Shown one piece after another: positions 34,594 to 43,099 of a stretch of DNA of 64,000 nucleotides. Position numbers and translations under genes: made by a program. Source of the DNA: Nitrospirillum viridazoti CBAmc (GTDB lineage: Bacteria > Pseudomonadota > Alphaproteobacteria > Azospirillales > Azospirillaceae); NCBI RefSeq assembly GCF_000730165.1, contig NZ_CP022111.1, forward strand, positions 248,001-312,000. Direction: 5' to 3'. A model generated the notes under the pieces. It saw only the letters and a list, made by a program, of their open reading frames with translations. It did no database searches and had not been told where the DNA came from. How positions within the stretch are numbered: the stretch's first letter is position 1; each line of letters begins with the position of its first letter.

Positions 34594-35754
34594 CTAAACT
34601 GTGGCTGCGGTGCCCAGCACCACGGTGGCTTGGCTGGACAGCACGCCACCGTTGCCGTGGGCCAGCGCCAGATGGGCATCTGGTATCTGGCGTTCCCCCG
34701 CTTCGCCCCGCAGCTGGCGGACGGCTTCCACCAGCAGGAACAGGCCGTACATGCCGGGATGGACACAGGATAGGCCGCCGCCGTTGGTGTTCACGGCCAA
34801 TCGGCCGCCGGGGGCTATGGCACCATCTGCGACGAACCGCCCCCCTTCACCCTTGGGGCAGAATCCCAGATCTTCCAGGAACAGGATGGGGGTGATGGTG
34901 AAGGCGTCGTAGAGCATGACCAGGTCGATGTCGCGCGGCCGTACCTTCGCCTGGGCATAAGCCTGCGCGCCCGACCGCGCGGCGCCGGTGACGGTCAGGT
35001 CCGGCATGCCCGAGATTTCGCGGTGGGTCACCGCATGGGCGGCCCCCAGCACGGCGATCGGCGCCTTCCGACAATGCCGTGCCCGGTCGGCGCGCACCAT
35101 GACGATGGCGGCGGCACCGTCGTTGAACAGGCAGCAATCGCGTACGCTCAAGGGGTCGGACACCATGCGGGCGCCCAGCACGTCGTCGATGGACAGGGGG
35201 TCGCGGACCGCGGCCTCCGGGTTCAGCTGGGCCCAGCGCCGGGCCGCCACCGCCACCTCCGCCAGGTGTTCCCGTGTGGTGCCGTACAGATGCATGTGCC
35301 GGCTTGCCGCCAGCGCGTAGGAGGAGATGGGGGCCAGCGGCTGGTAAGGCGCCTCCCAGGGCGAGGGGCGGGTCATGCCCACGGCCTTGGGTGGAACACT
35401 GGCCGGGTTGGACCCATAGGCGATGAGGGCGCAATCGATCAGCCCGGCGTCCAGTGCCAGCGCCGCTTGCTGCACATAGACCTCGAAGGCGGAACCGCCG
35501 GTGCGGTTGCAGTCCGTCACCTTGGGCTGCAGGCCCAGATACTCGACCAGCTCCATGCCGCCCAGCGCCTCATAGGGGGCTGAGGTGTAGACGGCGTCGA
35601 CGTCGGCCAAGGTCAGGCCAGCGTCGGCCAAGGCTATCAAGGATGCTTGGGCGGCCATATCCACGGCCGCCACCCCGGGGCAGCGGCCGATGCCGAAGGT
35701 GGCGGCGCCAACGATGGCGGTCTTACCGCGGGGGAAGCCGTGCTTATGAGTCAT
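34594..35754 (-). CDS. Thiolase-fold protein without nucleophilic Cys (Ltp2/SCPx-like, probable retro-aldolase)
   Basis: A 386-residue thiolase-superfamily protein of the lipid-transfer-protein/SCPx branch. The position of the acyl-accepting cysteine reads CNRTGGSAF, Gly86 replacing Cys, and the second cysteine site is HGNGGVLSS instead of CIGGG. The His is kept in GGGLSCVHPGMYG. A normal Claisen thiolase is therefore ruled out; Ltp2 of steroid degraders has the same losses and performs a retro-aldol cleavage of a tertiary 3-hydroxyacyl-CoA. It overlaps a DUF35 gene by 4 bases, the partner type required by Ltp2. Retro-aldol cleavage of a branched side chain is the best inference. Confidence 0.85.
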   Translation of the reverse strand: MTHKHGFPRGKTAIVGAATFGIGRCPGVAAVDMAAQASLIALADAGLTLADVDAVYTSAPYEALGGMELVEYLGLQPKVTDCNRTGGSAFEVYVQQAALALDAGLIDCALIAYGSNPASVPPKAVGMTRPSPWEAPYQPLAPISSYALAASRHMHLYGTTREHLAEVAVAARRWAQLNPEAAVRDPLSIDDVLGARMVSDPLSVRDCCLFNDGAAAIVMVRADRARHCRKAPIAVLGAAHAVTHREISGMPDLTVTGAARSGAQAYAQAKVRPRDIDLVMLYDAFTITPILFLEDLGFCPKGEGGRFVADGAIAPGGRLAVNTNGGGLSCVHPGMYGLFLLVEAVRQLRGEAGERQIPDAHLALAHGNGGVLSSQATVVLGTAATV

Positions 35755-36110
35755 GCAGGCACAAAAACCAGCGTCGGCTGGTCTCCCAGAATATCGATGC
35801 GGGCACGGACGGCCATGCCGATACGAACGGTGTCGGCGGCGATGTCCACCACCCGGCTCATCAGGCGCGGCCCCTCCGCCAAGTCGACCAGCACTACATT
35901 GTAGGACTCGGCAGGGTCCTTCTTGCGAACCACTGTCACAGCATGGACCCAGCCCTGGCCCGACGCTTCCACCCAGTCCAGATCCTGGGCGCCGGTGCCG
36001 GGCTCAGCCACGCGGGGATGAAAGACATGGCGGCCGGTGGACCGGCTGCGCTGGATCATGAAGCGACCCTGGGCCAGATGCGCCCGCCACTCCTCCTCAG
36101 GGTGCAGCAT
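35751..36110 (-). CDS. DUF35 OB-fold protein lacking zinc-ribbon cysteines
   Basis: A 119-residue DUF35 protein. The OB-fold half (SGQGWVHAVTVVRKKDPAESYNVVLVDLAEGPRLMSRV) is well formed. The N-terminal zinc-ribbon half keeps its outline, with QRSRSTGRHVFHPRV where relatives have CxxC pairs, but the whole protein has no cysteine, so it cannot bind zinc there. DUF35 proteins pair with thiolase-fold enzymes such as Ltp2 and help hold the acyl-CoA. It lies 4 bases after the crotonase and overlaps the Ltp2-like gene, making a compact three-gene module. Confidence 0.88.
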   Translation of the reverse strand: MLHPEEEWRAHLAQGRFMIQRSRSTGRHVFHPRVAEPGTGAQDLDWVEASGQGWVHAVTVVRKKDPAESYNVVLVDLAEGPRLMSRVVDIAADTVRIGMAVRARIDILGDQPTLVFVPA

Positions 36111-36114
36111 GACC

Positions 36115-36885
36115 TCAGGCCCCCGTGAACTGGGGCGGCCGCTTCTCGCGGAAGGCGGCCAAGCCCTCGTGATGGTCGTCCGTGCGACTGGCGATGGGCT
36201 GCATGGTGAATTCCATGTCCAGGAACTGGTCGAAGGAGCTGGATGCCGCCAAGTCGAACTGGCGCTTGGCCAGGCCCAGCGCCACCGTGGGACCGGCGGC
36301 GAAGGAGTTCGCCAGCTCCAGCGCCCGGTCCATCAGGTGCTCGCCATCCACCTTCTCCAGGGCCAGGCCCAGGCTCACGGCTTCGTCGGCCCGGATCATG
36401 CGGCCGGAATAGGCGATTTCCTTGGCCCGCATGGCGCCCACCTGCTGGCGCAGCAGCCAGGCCGATCCGCCATCGGGCGTTAGGCCGATGTTGCGGAAAA
36501 TTTGGGCGAACTTGGCCCGTTCCGACACCAGAACAATATCGCAGCATAGGGCATAGGCCCAGCCCACGCCCACGCAGATGCCCGGAACGGCGGCGATGGT
36601 CGGCTTTTTCAGGTGGTAGATCGCGCGGGCGATGCGGTGCAGGGTGTGCATGCGCTCCAGTGAGCCGTTGATGCCGCCCTGGCCCATGTTGCCCACATCC
36701 ATGCCGGAGCAGAACTCCCCGCCCGCGCCGGTCAGCACGACGGCCCGGATGGCCGGGTCCAGGGCGATGGCCTCGAACGCCTCCCACAGCTGGCGGCGCA
36801 TTTCCTGGGTGATGGCGTTCTTCGTCTCCGGCCGGTTCAACGTGACGACGGCGACGCTGTCGCGCTGGTCGACGGTAATGGTCAT
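36115..36885 (-). CDS. Enoyl-CoA hydratase/isomerase family (crotonase), isomerase-like
   Basis: A 256-residue crotonase. NRPETKNAITQEM and GAGGEFCSGMDVGNMG give the CoA and oxyanion sites. Glutamates of hydratases are absent (GVGWAYALCCD; FAQIFRNIG), but GLTPDGGSAWLL has an Asp at the place used by PaaG-type and delta3-delta2 enoyl-CoA isomerases, so double-bond isomerisation is likelier than hydration. AGGAAGG lies 8 bases before ATG 36885. It is first of the minus-strand crotonase/DUF35/Ltp2-like unit and divergent from the thiolase at 37075. Confidence 0.88.
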   Translation of the reverse strand: MTITVDQRDSVAVVTLNRPETKNAITQEMRRQLWEAFEAIALDPAIRAVVLTGAGGEFCSGMDVGNMGQGGINGSLERMHTLHRIARAIYHLKKPTIAAVPGICVGVGWAYALCCDIVLVSERAKFAQIFRNIGLTPDGGSAWLLRQQVGAMRAKEIAYSGRMIRADEAVSLGLALEKVDGEHLMDRALELANSFAAGPTVALGLAKRQFDLAASSSFDQFLDMEFTMQPIASRTDDHHEGLAAFREKRPPQFTGA

Positions 36886-36973
36886 CGGGCTTTCCTTCCT
36901 GGAATGGCCTCTGGGTAGGGCGTGTCGTTCCCGTTTCCGCCCCTGTCCGCCTGAGGTCAAGGCAGGGGGGGCT

Positions 36974-36979
36974 TATAAT
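36974..36979 (+). promoter_or_regulatory. Candidate -10 element for the thiolase gene
   Basis: TATAAT, a perfect sigma-70 -10 hexamer and rare in this GC-rich sequence, lies in the 189-base divergent gap, about 95 bases before the thiolase start. No good -35 box is spaced 17 bases upstream, so an activator may be needed. Position and rarity are the only support. Confidence 0.35.
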
Positions 36980-37074
36980 CGGAAGCGCGATGGATTCCGG
37001 CACCGTCTTGGTGTCTCGGCGACGCACCTCTTACCTAGGGTCCGATAGTTCTTGTGACTGAAAGGGTCGCCCCC

Positions 37075-38253
37075 ATGAAGGAAGCCGCCATCGTCGCCAC
37101 CGCCCGCACGCCCATCGGCAAGGCGCATCGCGGCGCCCTCAACAACATCCACGGCGCCAGCATGGCCGCCCATGTCATCACTGCGGCGGTAGCGCGAGCG
37201 GGGCTGGAGCCTGGCGAGGTGGAGGATGTCCTGCTGGGAACGGCGCGGGCGGAGGGGGCGGTGGGCTCCAACATCGCGCGCCAGGCGGCGCTGCGGGCGG
37301 GCCTGCCGGTCACCGTCGCCGGCGTCACCTTGGATCGCAAGTGTTCCTCCGGCCTGCAGACCATCGCCATGGCGGGGCAGCGCATCCGCTCGGGCGAAGG
37401 GGGCATCTACATTGCCGGCGGGGTCGAGACCGTGTCGCTGGTCGATCCCCACCGCAACAAGTTCCGGAACCAGGACGAATGGCTGGCGGAGCATCTGCCC
37501 GAGGTCTATTGGCCTATGATCCGCACGGGGGACACCGTGGCCCACCGCTATGGCATCGGCCGTGAGGCGCAGGACGTCTTTTCGGTGGAGAGCCAGCGCC
37601 GCACCGCGGCCGGCCAGGCCGAGGGCCGGTTCGAGGCGGAGATCGCGCCCATCACCACGGTCAAGAATGTGGTGGACAAGGGCGGCGCTGTGACGGGCCA
37701 GGAAACGGTGACCTTGACGCAGGACGAGGGCAACCGCCCGGGCACCACGCTGGCCGCGCTGTCCAATCTGAAGCCTGTGTATGAGGGCGGTACCATCACG
37801 GCTGGCAACGCCAGCCAGTTGTCTGACGGGGCCAGCGTCTGCGTGGTGATGGAGGCGGATGAAGCCGCCCGCCGCGGCCTACCCATCCTGGGTCTGTTCA
37901 AGGGGATGGATGTCGTCGGCTGCGCGCCGGATGAGATGGGTATCGGGCCGGCGGTGGCCGTGCCCAAGCTACTGGCCAAGCATGGCCTGACGGTGGATGA
38001 CATCGATCTGTGGGAGATGAACGAAGCCTTCGCGGTCCAGGTCATCTATTGCCGGGACAAGCTGGGCATAGACAACGACCGCCTGAATGTCGACGGTGGC
38101 GCCATTTCCATCGGCCACCCCTTCGGGATGTCCGGCTCCCGCCTCACTGGCCACGCCCTGATCGAAGGCTGCCGTCGGCGGGCCCGGCGAGTGGTGGTCA
38201 CCATGTGCATCGGCGGCGGCATGGGGGCCGCCGCCCTGTTTGAAATTCCCTGA
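37075..38253 (+). CDS. Acetyl-CoA acetyltransferase (thiolase), second
   Basis: A 392-residue thiolase with full active site: nucleophile Cys90 in [13 protein letters not shown], His in [10 protein letters not shown] and second cysteine in CIGGGMG. It differs from the thiolase at 327 in the covering loop ([15 protein letters not shown]), so the two probably take different acyl chains. AAAGGG lies about 9 bases before ATG 37075; a GTG at 37054 has no ribosome site. A single plus-strand gene in the divergent pair with the crotonase unit, it should complete thiolytic cleavage after the hydratase and dehydrogenase steps. Confidence 0.93.
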   Translation: MKEAAIVATARTPIGKAHRGALNNIHGASMAAHVITAAVARAGLEPGEVEDVLLGTARAEGAVGSNIARQAALRAGLPVTVAGVTLDRKCSSGLQTIAMAGQRIRSGEGGIYIAGGVETVSLVDPHRNKFRNQDEWLAEHLPEVYWPMIRTGDTVAHRYGIGREAQDVFSVESQRRTAAGQAEGRFEAEIAPITTVKNVVDKGGAVTGQETVTLTQDEGNRPGTTLAALSNLKPVYEGGTITAGNASQLSDGASVCVVMEADEAARRGLPILGLFKGMDVVGCAPDEMGIGPAVAVPKLLAKHGLTVDDIDLWEMNEAFAVQVIYCRDKLGIDNDRLNVDGGAISIGHPFGMSGSRLTGHALIEGCRRRARRVVVTMCIGGGMGAAALFEIP

Positions 38254-38276
38254 TCCCCAGCGGCCGGGGCGCCGGT

Positions 38277-38963
38277 TCAGGCACCCCTCATAACCGGGAT
38301 GAGGGCGCCGGTGATGGCGCGGGACGCGGGAGAGGCCAAGAACAGGATGACGTCGGCCAGCGCCTGGGGGCTGACCCAGGTGCCATGGTCGGCATTGGGC
38401 ATGTCCGCGCGGTTAGCGGGGGTATCGATGATGCTGGGCAGGACGGCGTTCACGGTGATGTCCTGGCCCGCCAGCTCGGCCGCCAGACTTTCCGTCAGGC
38501 GGTGGACGGCGGATTTGGCGGCGGCATAGGCGCCCATGCCGCCATCGGCGTGCACCGCGCCCTTGGCGCCGATGTTGATGATGCGCGCGCCGGCACGTCG
38601 CAGCAGGCTGGGCAGGGCCGCCTTGGTCATGGTGGTCGCGGTCACGGCGTTCATGGCGTAGAGCCGCGTCCAGGTGTCGACCTGCCCGGTTCCCAGCCTT
38701 TCCCATTTGAAACCGCCGGCGACGTTGACCAGGACGTCCACGCCGCTCCAGGCCTCGACCACGCGGGTGACGACGTGGCCGGCGGCATCGGTGTCGGTCA
38801 GGTCCACGCCCCCCAGATCCAGGCCGCCGTCGGGCGTGGCATCAGTGGCGGCGGGGGCGTGGTCCACCCGGGCCACCCGGTCGCCCTGGGCCGCGAAGGC
38901 GGCGGCCACGACGCGGCCCAGGGCGCCGAAGCCGCCGGTGACGATGACGGTGCGCTTGGTCAT
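38277..38963 (-). CDS. SDR family protein with replaced catalytic Ser
   Basis: A 228-residue SDR. TGGFGALGRV at about residues 9-18 is the cofactor motif, NVAGG replaces NNAG and YAAAK supplies Tyr/Lys. The position 13 residues before the Tyr, normally Ser, is Ala (NIGAKGAVH). Loss of that Ser usually weakens ketoreductase activity, so substrate handling is unusual. AAGGAG lies 8 bases before ATG 38963, and it follows the ligase stop by 12 bases, making a two-gene minus-strand unit. Confidence 0.87.
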   Translation of the reverse strand: MTKRTVIVTGGFGALGRVVAAAFAAQGDRVARVDHAPAATDATPDGGLDLGGVDLTDTDAAGHVVTRVVEAWSGVDVLVNVAGGFKWERLGTGQVDTWTRLYAMNAVTATTMTKAALPSLLRRAGARIINIGAKGAVHADGGMGAYAAAKSAVHRLTESLAAELAGQDITVNAVLPSIIDTPANRADMPNADHGTWVSPQALADVILFLASPASRAITGALIPVMRGA

Positions 38964-38975
38964 GGGGAAAACTCC

Positions 38976-40541
38976 TTAGAGAGGGGCCGTCGCGTACTGC
39001 CGGCGCAGGCTGATCTTGTCGACCTTGCCGCTGGGCAGCAGCGGCAGCGCCGGCACGAAGACGACGTGTCGGGGTTTCTTGTAGCTGGCGATCAGGGTCT
39101 GGCTGTGGGTGATGATGGCGTCGGCCGTGGGGGCGGTGCCCGCCTTGGGCACGATGATGGCCATGACCGTCTCCCCCCACTTGGGATCGGGCACGCCAAT
39201 GACGGCCACCGACGCGACGTCCGGATGCTCGGCCACCGCGCGCTCGACTTCCTGGCTGTAGATGTTCTCCCCGCCGGAAATGATCATGTCCTTCTTGCGG
39301 TCGACCAGGAAGATGTTGCCGGCGGCGTCGGCGTAGCCCAGGTCACCGGTACGCAGCCAGCCGTCGCGCAGCGCCTCGATGGTGGCGGCGCTGTTGTTCC
39401 AGTAACCGGTCATGACCGAGGCGGACCTTAGCCACAGCTCCCCTGTTTCCCCTGGGGCGCAATCGCGGTCCAGGCCGGTGTCATCAGTGGCGACGATGCG
39501 CATCTCCGCCTTGGCATTGGGCTGGCCGATGGACGACAGCAGGGCCGCGTCGGTCCCCTCCAGCGCATGTTTATGCTTGGGCAGCGACGTGCCGTTGCCC
39601 TCACTCATGCCCCAGCCGTTCACGAACACCGGGCCGAAGCGGGCCAGGGCTCGCCGCAGCAGGGCCGGGGACATCGGGGCCGCGGCGTAGGCGATGGTTT
39701 CCACGCTGCTGGTGTCGACCGTGCGGCCGGCGGCGTCGCGGGCCTCCGCCGCGTCCAGCATGGCCTGCAGCATCTGGGGCACGAAGTGCAGGTTGGTGAT
39801 GTGGTCGGCCGCGACGATGTCCAGCACCGCCTCCGGTTCAAACCCGCGCTGGATGAACAGCGTGCCGCAGCGCCACATCTGGGCGTAGCTGGACGACTGG
39901 GCGCCCGCGTGGAACAGGGGCATCACCACCAGGCTGCGCCCGCCGGTGCGGAAGTCGAACATCATGGCCATCTGCTCGCCCAGCGTCAGCTCGGCCAGGT
40001 GGGACCGCATGACCCCCTTGGGCCGCCCCGTCGTGCCGCTGGTGTAGAGCAAGGTGGCGATTTCATCGGTATGAACCTGCTGGTTGGCCAGCGGGGCGCG
40101 GCAGCCTGCGATGAAGGCCCCATAGGGAATGGCCCAGTCACCCACGTCGCCATCCAGGCAGACATAGTGTCGGACCGACAGCTGTTGGCGGATGCTGGCG
40201 ATGGCGGGGGCGTAGGCGGCCTCGAACAGCAGCACATGCGGCTGCGTGTCGTTCAGGATGTGCTGGATTTCCGGTGTCGCCAGGCGAAAGTTAACCGTAG
40301 CCACGATCAGCCCGGACAGCCAGCAGCCGGCCATGGCTTCCCAATAGCGGTCGCTGTTCATGCCCAGCAGCGCCACCCGGTCCTGCCGTTGGCATCCGGC
40401 GGCCAGCAGGGACGCGCCCAGTGCCTCGGCCTGGTGAAGCAGATCGATGTTGGTGGTGCGCCGCCCCTGGAACACGGTCGCGGCGTCCTCCGGGAAGAAG
40501 CGGGCATTGCGGCGAACGAGATCGCCCAGGGACTGGATCAT
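38976..40541 (-). CDS. AMP-forming acyl-CoA synthetase, second
   Basis: A 521-residue adenylate-forming CoA ligase. The phosphate loop YTSGTTGRPKG is at residues 166-176, NGWGMSEGNGT is the A5 motif, DGWLRTGDLG the A7 motif, and DRKKDMIISGGENIYSQEVE then LPSGKVDK hold hinge and catalytic Lys. It differs from the ligase at 12973 in the substrate-lining A4-A5 region (PLFHAGAQSSSYAQMW against PFSHNASYKAGW), so the two probably activate different acids. It is first in a unit with an SDR and faces a 249-base gap shared with the 2-oxoacid dehydrogenase genes. Confidence 0.92.
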   Translation of the reverse strand: MIQSLGDLVRRNARFFPEDAATVFQGRRTTNIDLLHQAEALGASLLAAGCQRQDRVALLGMNSDRYWEAMAGCWLSGLIVATVNFRLATPEIQHILNDTQPHVLLFEAAYAPAIASIRQQLSVRHYVCLDGDVGDWAIPYGAFIAGCRAPLANQQVHTDEIATLLYTSGTTGRPKGVMRSHLAELTLGEQMAMMFDFRTGGRSLVVMPLFHAGAQSSSYAQMWRCGTLFIQRGFEPEAVLDIVAADHITNLHFVPQMLQAMLDAAEARDAAGRTVDTSSVETIAYAAAPMSPALLRRALARFGPVFVNGWGMSEGNGTSLPKHKHALEGTDAALLSSIGQPNAKAEMRIVATDDTGLDRDCAPGETGELWLRSASVMTGYWNNSAATIEALRDGWLRTGDLGYADAAGNIFLVDRKKDMIISGGENIYSQEVERAVAEHPDVASVAVIGVPDPKWGETVMAIIVPKAGTAPTADAIITHSQTLIASYKKPRHVVFVPALPLLPSGKVDKISLRRQYATAPL

Positions 40542-40790
40542 CGTTGGGTCGGCTTTCGCTGATCTCTTTTGGGGTCTCGAGACCTCGCCTCGCTATTGGG
40601 GGAAGCGGCTTCGGCGGGTCCACCGTTTCCGGCCGCGACGGCCAAGCCTACACATGGGCGATATCCCAGGGGCTCGCCGCAGGCCGTGAGTGCCCGGCGC
40701 CGGGAAACATGAGACAGCCAGAAACGCAGGGGCAGGCGCGTCCGCCGCCCTGACGAGAGACCCTGAAACCAGGAGGGGAGGCCCTATCCC

Positions 40791-41801
40791 ATGACGGCCC
40801 CTACCATCACGGGCGTGACGCCCGATGCGGCCACCCAGCGCGACATCTATCGGCGCATGGCGTTGATCAAGGCCAACGACGAGCGGGCCCGCAAGGTCAT
40901 CCGCGCCGGCAAGCTGGTGCTGCCCTACTACTCGCCGCGCGGGCAGGAAGTCATCCCCAGCGCCCTCTCGGTGCTACTGACCAACGACGACTACATCTGC
41001 ACGATCTATCGCGGCATCCATGACATGCTGGCCAAGGGTGTGCCCCTGAAGGACCTGTGGGCGGAATTGGCGGGCCGGGTGACGGGTACCTGCAAGGGCA
41101 AGGGCGGCCCCATGCACATCACCCATCCCAAGTCCGGAGTGATGGTCACCACCGGCATCGTCGGCAGTTCCATGCCCATCGCCAACGGCCTGGCCTGGGC
41201 CTCGCAGATCAAGGGCGACGGCCGCGTCACCGTGGCCTATTTCGGCGACGGCGCCTCCAACATCGGCGCCTTCCATGAATCGCTGAACCTGGCGGCGGTG
41301 TGGAAACTGCCGGTGGTGTTCGTCTGCCAGAACAATGAGTGGGGTGAGCACACGGCCTACGAAAAGGCGACGTCCGCCCGGCAGATCGCCGATCGCGCGG
41401 TGGGCTATGCCATGCCGGGCGCCCGTGTCGACGGCAACGACCCCTTCGCCATGTATGCCGCCGCCAAGGACGCCGTCGACCGGGCTCGGGCGGGTGGTGG
41501 TCCCACGCTGATCGAGGCGATGACCTACCGCTTCCACGGCCACGTCCTAGGCGATGCCGATGCCTACATGGACAAGGCGCGGAAGGAGGCTGCCGTGGCC
41601 GCCGACCCCGTTCCCCGGTTCCGCGCCCACCTGATCGCCGAGGGCATCGCGACCGAGGCCGAGTTGGCCGAGGTCGAGGCGGCCATCGAGGCCGAGCTGG
41701 ATGAGGCCGTGGCCCATGCCCTGGCCAGCGACTATCCCACGGTGGAAGAGCTGGCCCGTGACGTTTTCGCCCCAGAAGCCGTTGTCGGGGAGGCCGCCTG
41801 A
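40791..41801 (+). CDS. 2-oxoacid dehydrogenase E1 alpha subunit (pyruvate/acetoin type)
   Basis: A 336-residue thiamine-diphosphate E1 alpha chain of the acetoin/branched-chain/pyruvate dehydrogenase class, which decarboxylates a 2-oxoacid and passes the acyl group to lipoate. The ThDP motif runs from GDGASNIGAFHESLN (about residue 153) to VCQNNEW. KGKGGPMHI and YRFHGH are conserved. AGGAGGGGAGG precedes ATG 40791. The stop overlaps the E1 beta start (TGATG), so the pair is made in equal amounts. Substrate is not decidable; acetoin-type or a branched 2-oxoacid released from the ring skeleton are options. Confidence 0.93.
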   Translation: MTAPTITGVTPDAATQRDIYRRMALIKANDERARKVIRAGKLVLPYYSPRGQEVIPSALSVLLTNDDYICTIYRGIHDMLAKGVPLKDLWAELAGRVTGTCKGKGGPMHITHPKSGVMVTTGIVGSSMPIANGLAWASQIKGDGRVTVAYFGDGASNIGAFHESLNLAAVWKLPVVFVCQNNEWGEHTAYEKATSARQIADRAVGYAMPGARVDGNDPFAMYAAAKDAVDRARAGGGPTLIEAMTYRFHGHVLGDADAYMDKARKEAAVAADPVPRFRAHLIAEGIATEAELAEVEAAIEAELDEAVAHALASDYPTVEELARDVFAPEAVVGEAA

Positions 41802-42796
41802 TGTCCGATACCAGCCAGATCACCATCCTGCAGGCCATCAACAAGGCCCTGACCGACGCCATGGCGGAGGATGACAGCGTCCTGGTTCTGGGCGAGGAAG
41901 TTGCCGACCCGGAAGAGGGCGGCATCGTCGGCGTGACCAAGGGCCTGTCCACCCGCTTCGGTCCGCATCGCGTGCGGTCCACGCCCATCTCCGAGCAGGC
42001 CATCATCGGCGCCGCCATTGGCGCCAGCCTGGCTGGCTTCAAGCCGGTGGCGGAGATCATGCTGATGAACTTCACCACGGTGGCCATGGACATGATCGTC
42101 AACCACGCGGCCAAGCTGCGGTTCATGTCGGGCGGCCAAACCCATGTGCCCATCGTCATCCGCACCATGACCGGGGCGGGCTTCGGTACCGGCGGCCAGC
42201 ATTGCGATTACCTGGAGGCCTGGTTCGCCCATACCGCCGGCATCAAGGTGGTGGCCCCGTCCAATGCCGCGGACGCCTACGGCCTGATGCGCAGCGCCAT
42301 TGAGGATCCCGATCCGGTCCTGTTCATCGAGAACCTGCCGACCTACTGGACACCCAGCGCCGCCCCGCAGCCGGGCGCCCGTGTGCCGCTGGGTAAGGCC
42401 AGCGTGCTGTCTCCAGGCCAGGACGTGACCGTTATCGCCTATGCCCGCATGGTGCAGGAGGCGCAGGCCGCCGTGGCCGTCCTCAAGGCCGGCGGTATCT
42501 CGGCCGAGTTGATCGACCTGCGCTCCGTGGCGCCCTGGGACCGGCGCACCGTGTTGGAGTCCGTGGCCCGCACCGGCAGGGCCCTGGTGGTGCATGAGGC
42601 GGTGACGCCGTTCGGCGTGGGGGCGGAGATCAGCGCCGTCATCCATGAGGAACTGTTCAGCCGGCTGAAGGCGCCGGTGAAGCGGTTGGGTGGCGCCTTC
42701 TGTCCGGTGCCCTTCTCCAAACCGTTGGAGACGGCGTTCGCGCCCCGCGCCACCGACATCGAGGCCGCCGTCCGGTCGCTGCTCGCGACCGCCTGA
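41801..42796 (+). CDS. 2-oxoacid dehydrogenase E1 beta subunit
   Basis: A 331-residue E1 beta chain forming the alpha2beta2 E1 with the upstream gene. Transketolase pyrimidine-domain features are seen: LGEEVADPEEGGIVGVTKGL near residue 30, PISEQAIIGAAIGA with the Glu that activates ThDP, and the C-terminal VVHEAVTPFGVGAEISA. It starts within the stop of E1 alpha. The downstream 60-base gap leads to the lipoyl protein. Confidence 0.93.
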   Translation: MSDTSQITILQAINKALTDAMAEDDSVLVLGEEVADPEEGGIVGVTKGLSTRFGPHRVRSTPISEQAIIGAAIGASLAGFKPVAEIMLMNFTTVAMDMIVNHAAKLRFMSGGQTHVPIVIRTMTGAGFGTGGQHCDYLEAWFAHTAGIKVVAPSNAADAYGLMRSAIEDPDPVLFIENLPTYWTPSAAPQPGARVPLGKASVLSPGQDVTVIAYARMVQEAQAAVAVLKAGGISAELIDLRSVAPWDRRTVLESVARTGRALVVHEAVTPFGVGAEISAVIHEELFSRLKAPVKRLGGAFCPVPFSKPLETAFAPRATDIEAAVRSLLATA

Positions 42797-42856
42797 CGCC
42801 GCCGCCCCGCAACCCAACTCCTGCAAACACAACGCCCGCGACATAAGAGGATATTG

Positions 42857-43087
42857 ATGGCTACGGAAGTGTTGCTGCCCAAGATCGGCTTTTCCATGAA
42901 CGAAGGGCTGCTGAGCGAGTGGCTGGTGCCCGACGGCGGACAGGCCGTGGAAGGGCAGCCGCTCTACGCGATGGAAAGCGAGAAGTCGACGCAGGAGGTG
43001 GAAAGCCCCGCCACCGGCACGTTGCGCATCAAGGCCCAGGTGGGGGAGACTTACGAGGTCGGAACCCTGCTGGCCGTCATCGAATAG
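42857..43087 (+). CDS. Free-standing lipoyl (biotinyl-like) carrier protein
   Basis: A 76-residue protein that is just one lipoyl domain: LLPKIGFSMNEGLLSEWL at the start, then MESEKSTQEVESP with the lipoylated Lys43, and a closing G-x-L strand. In standard complexes this domain is fused to the E2 acyltransferase; here the gene stops and the catalytic domain follows as a separate gene 12 bases on. It would act as a mobile carrier between E1, E2 and an E3. AGAGG lies 6 bases before ATG 42857; a TTG at 42854 is in frame but not needed. Confidence 0.92.
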   Translation: MATEVLLPKIGFSMNEGLLSEWLVPDGGQAVEGQPLYAMESEKSTQEVESPATGTLRIKAQVGETYEVGTLLAVIE

Positions 43088-43099
43088 GGGCCCGCGATC

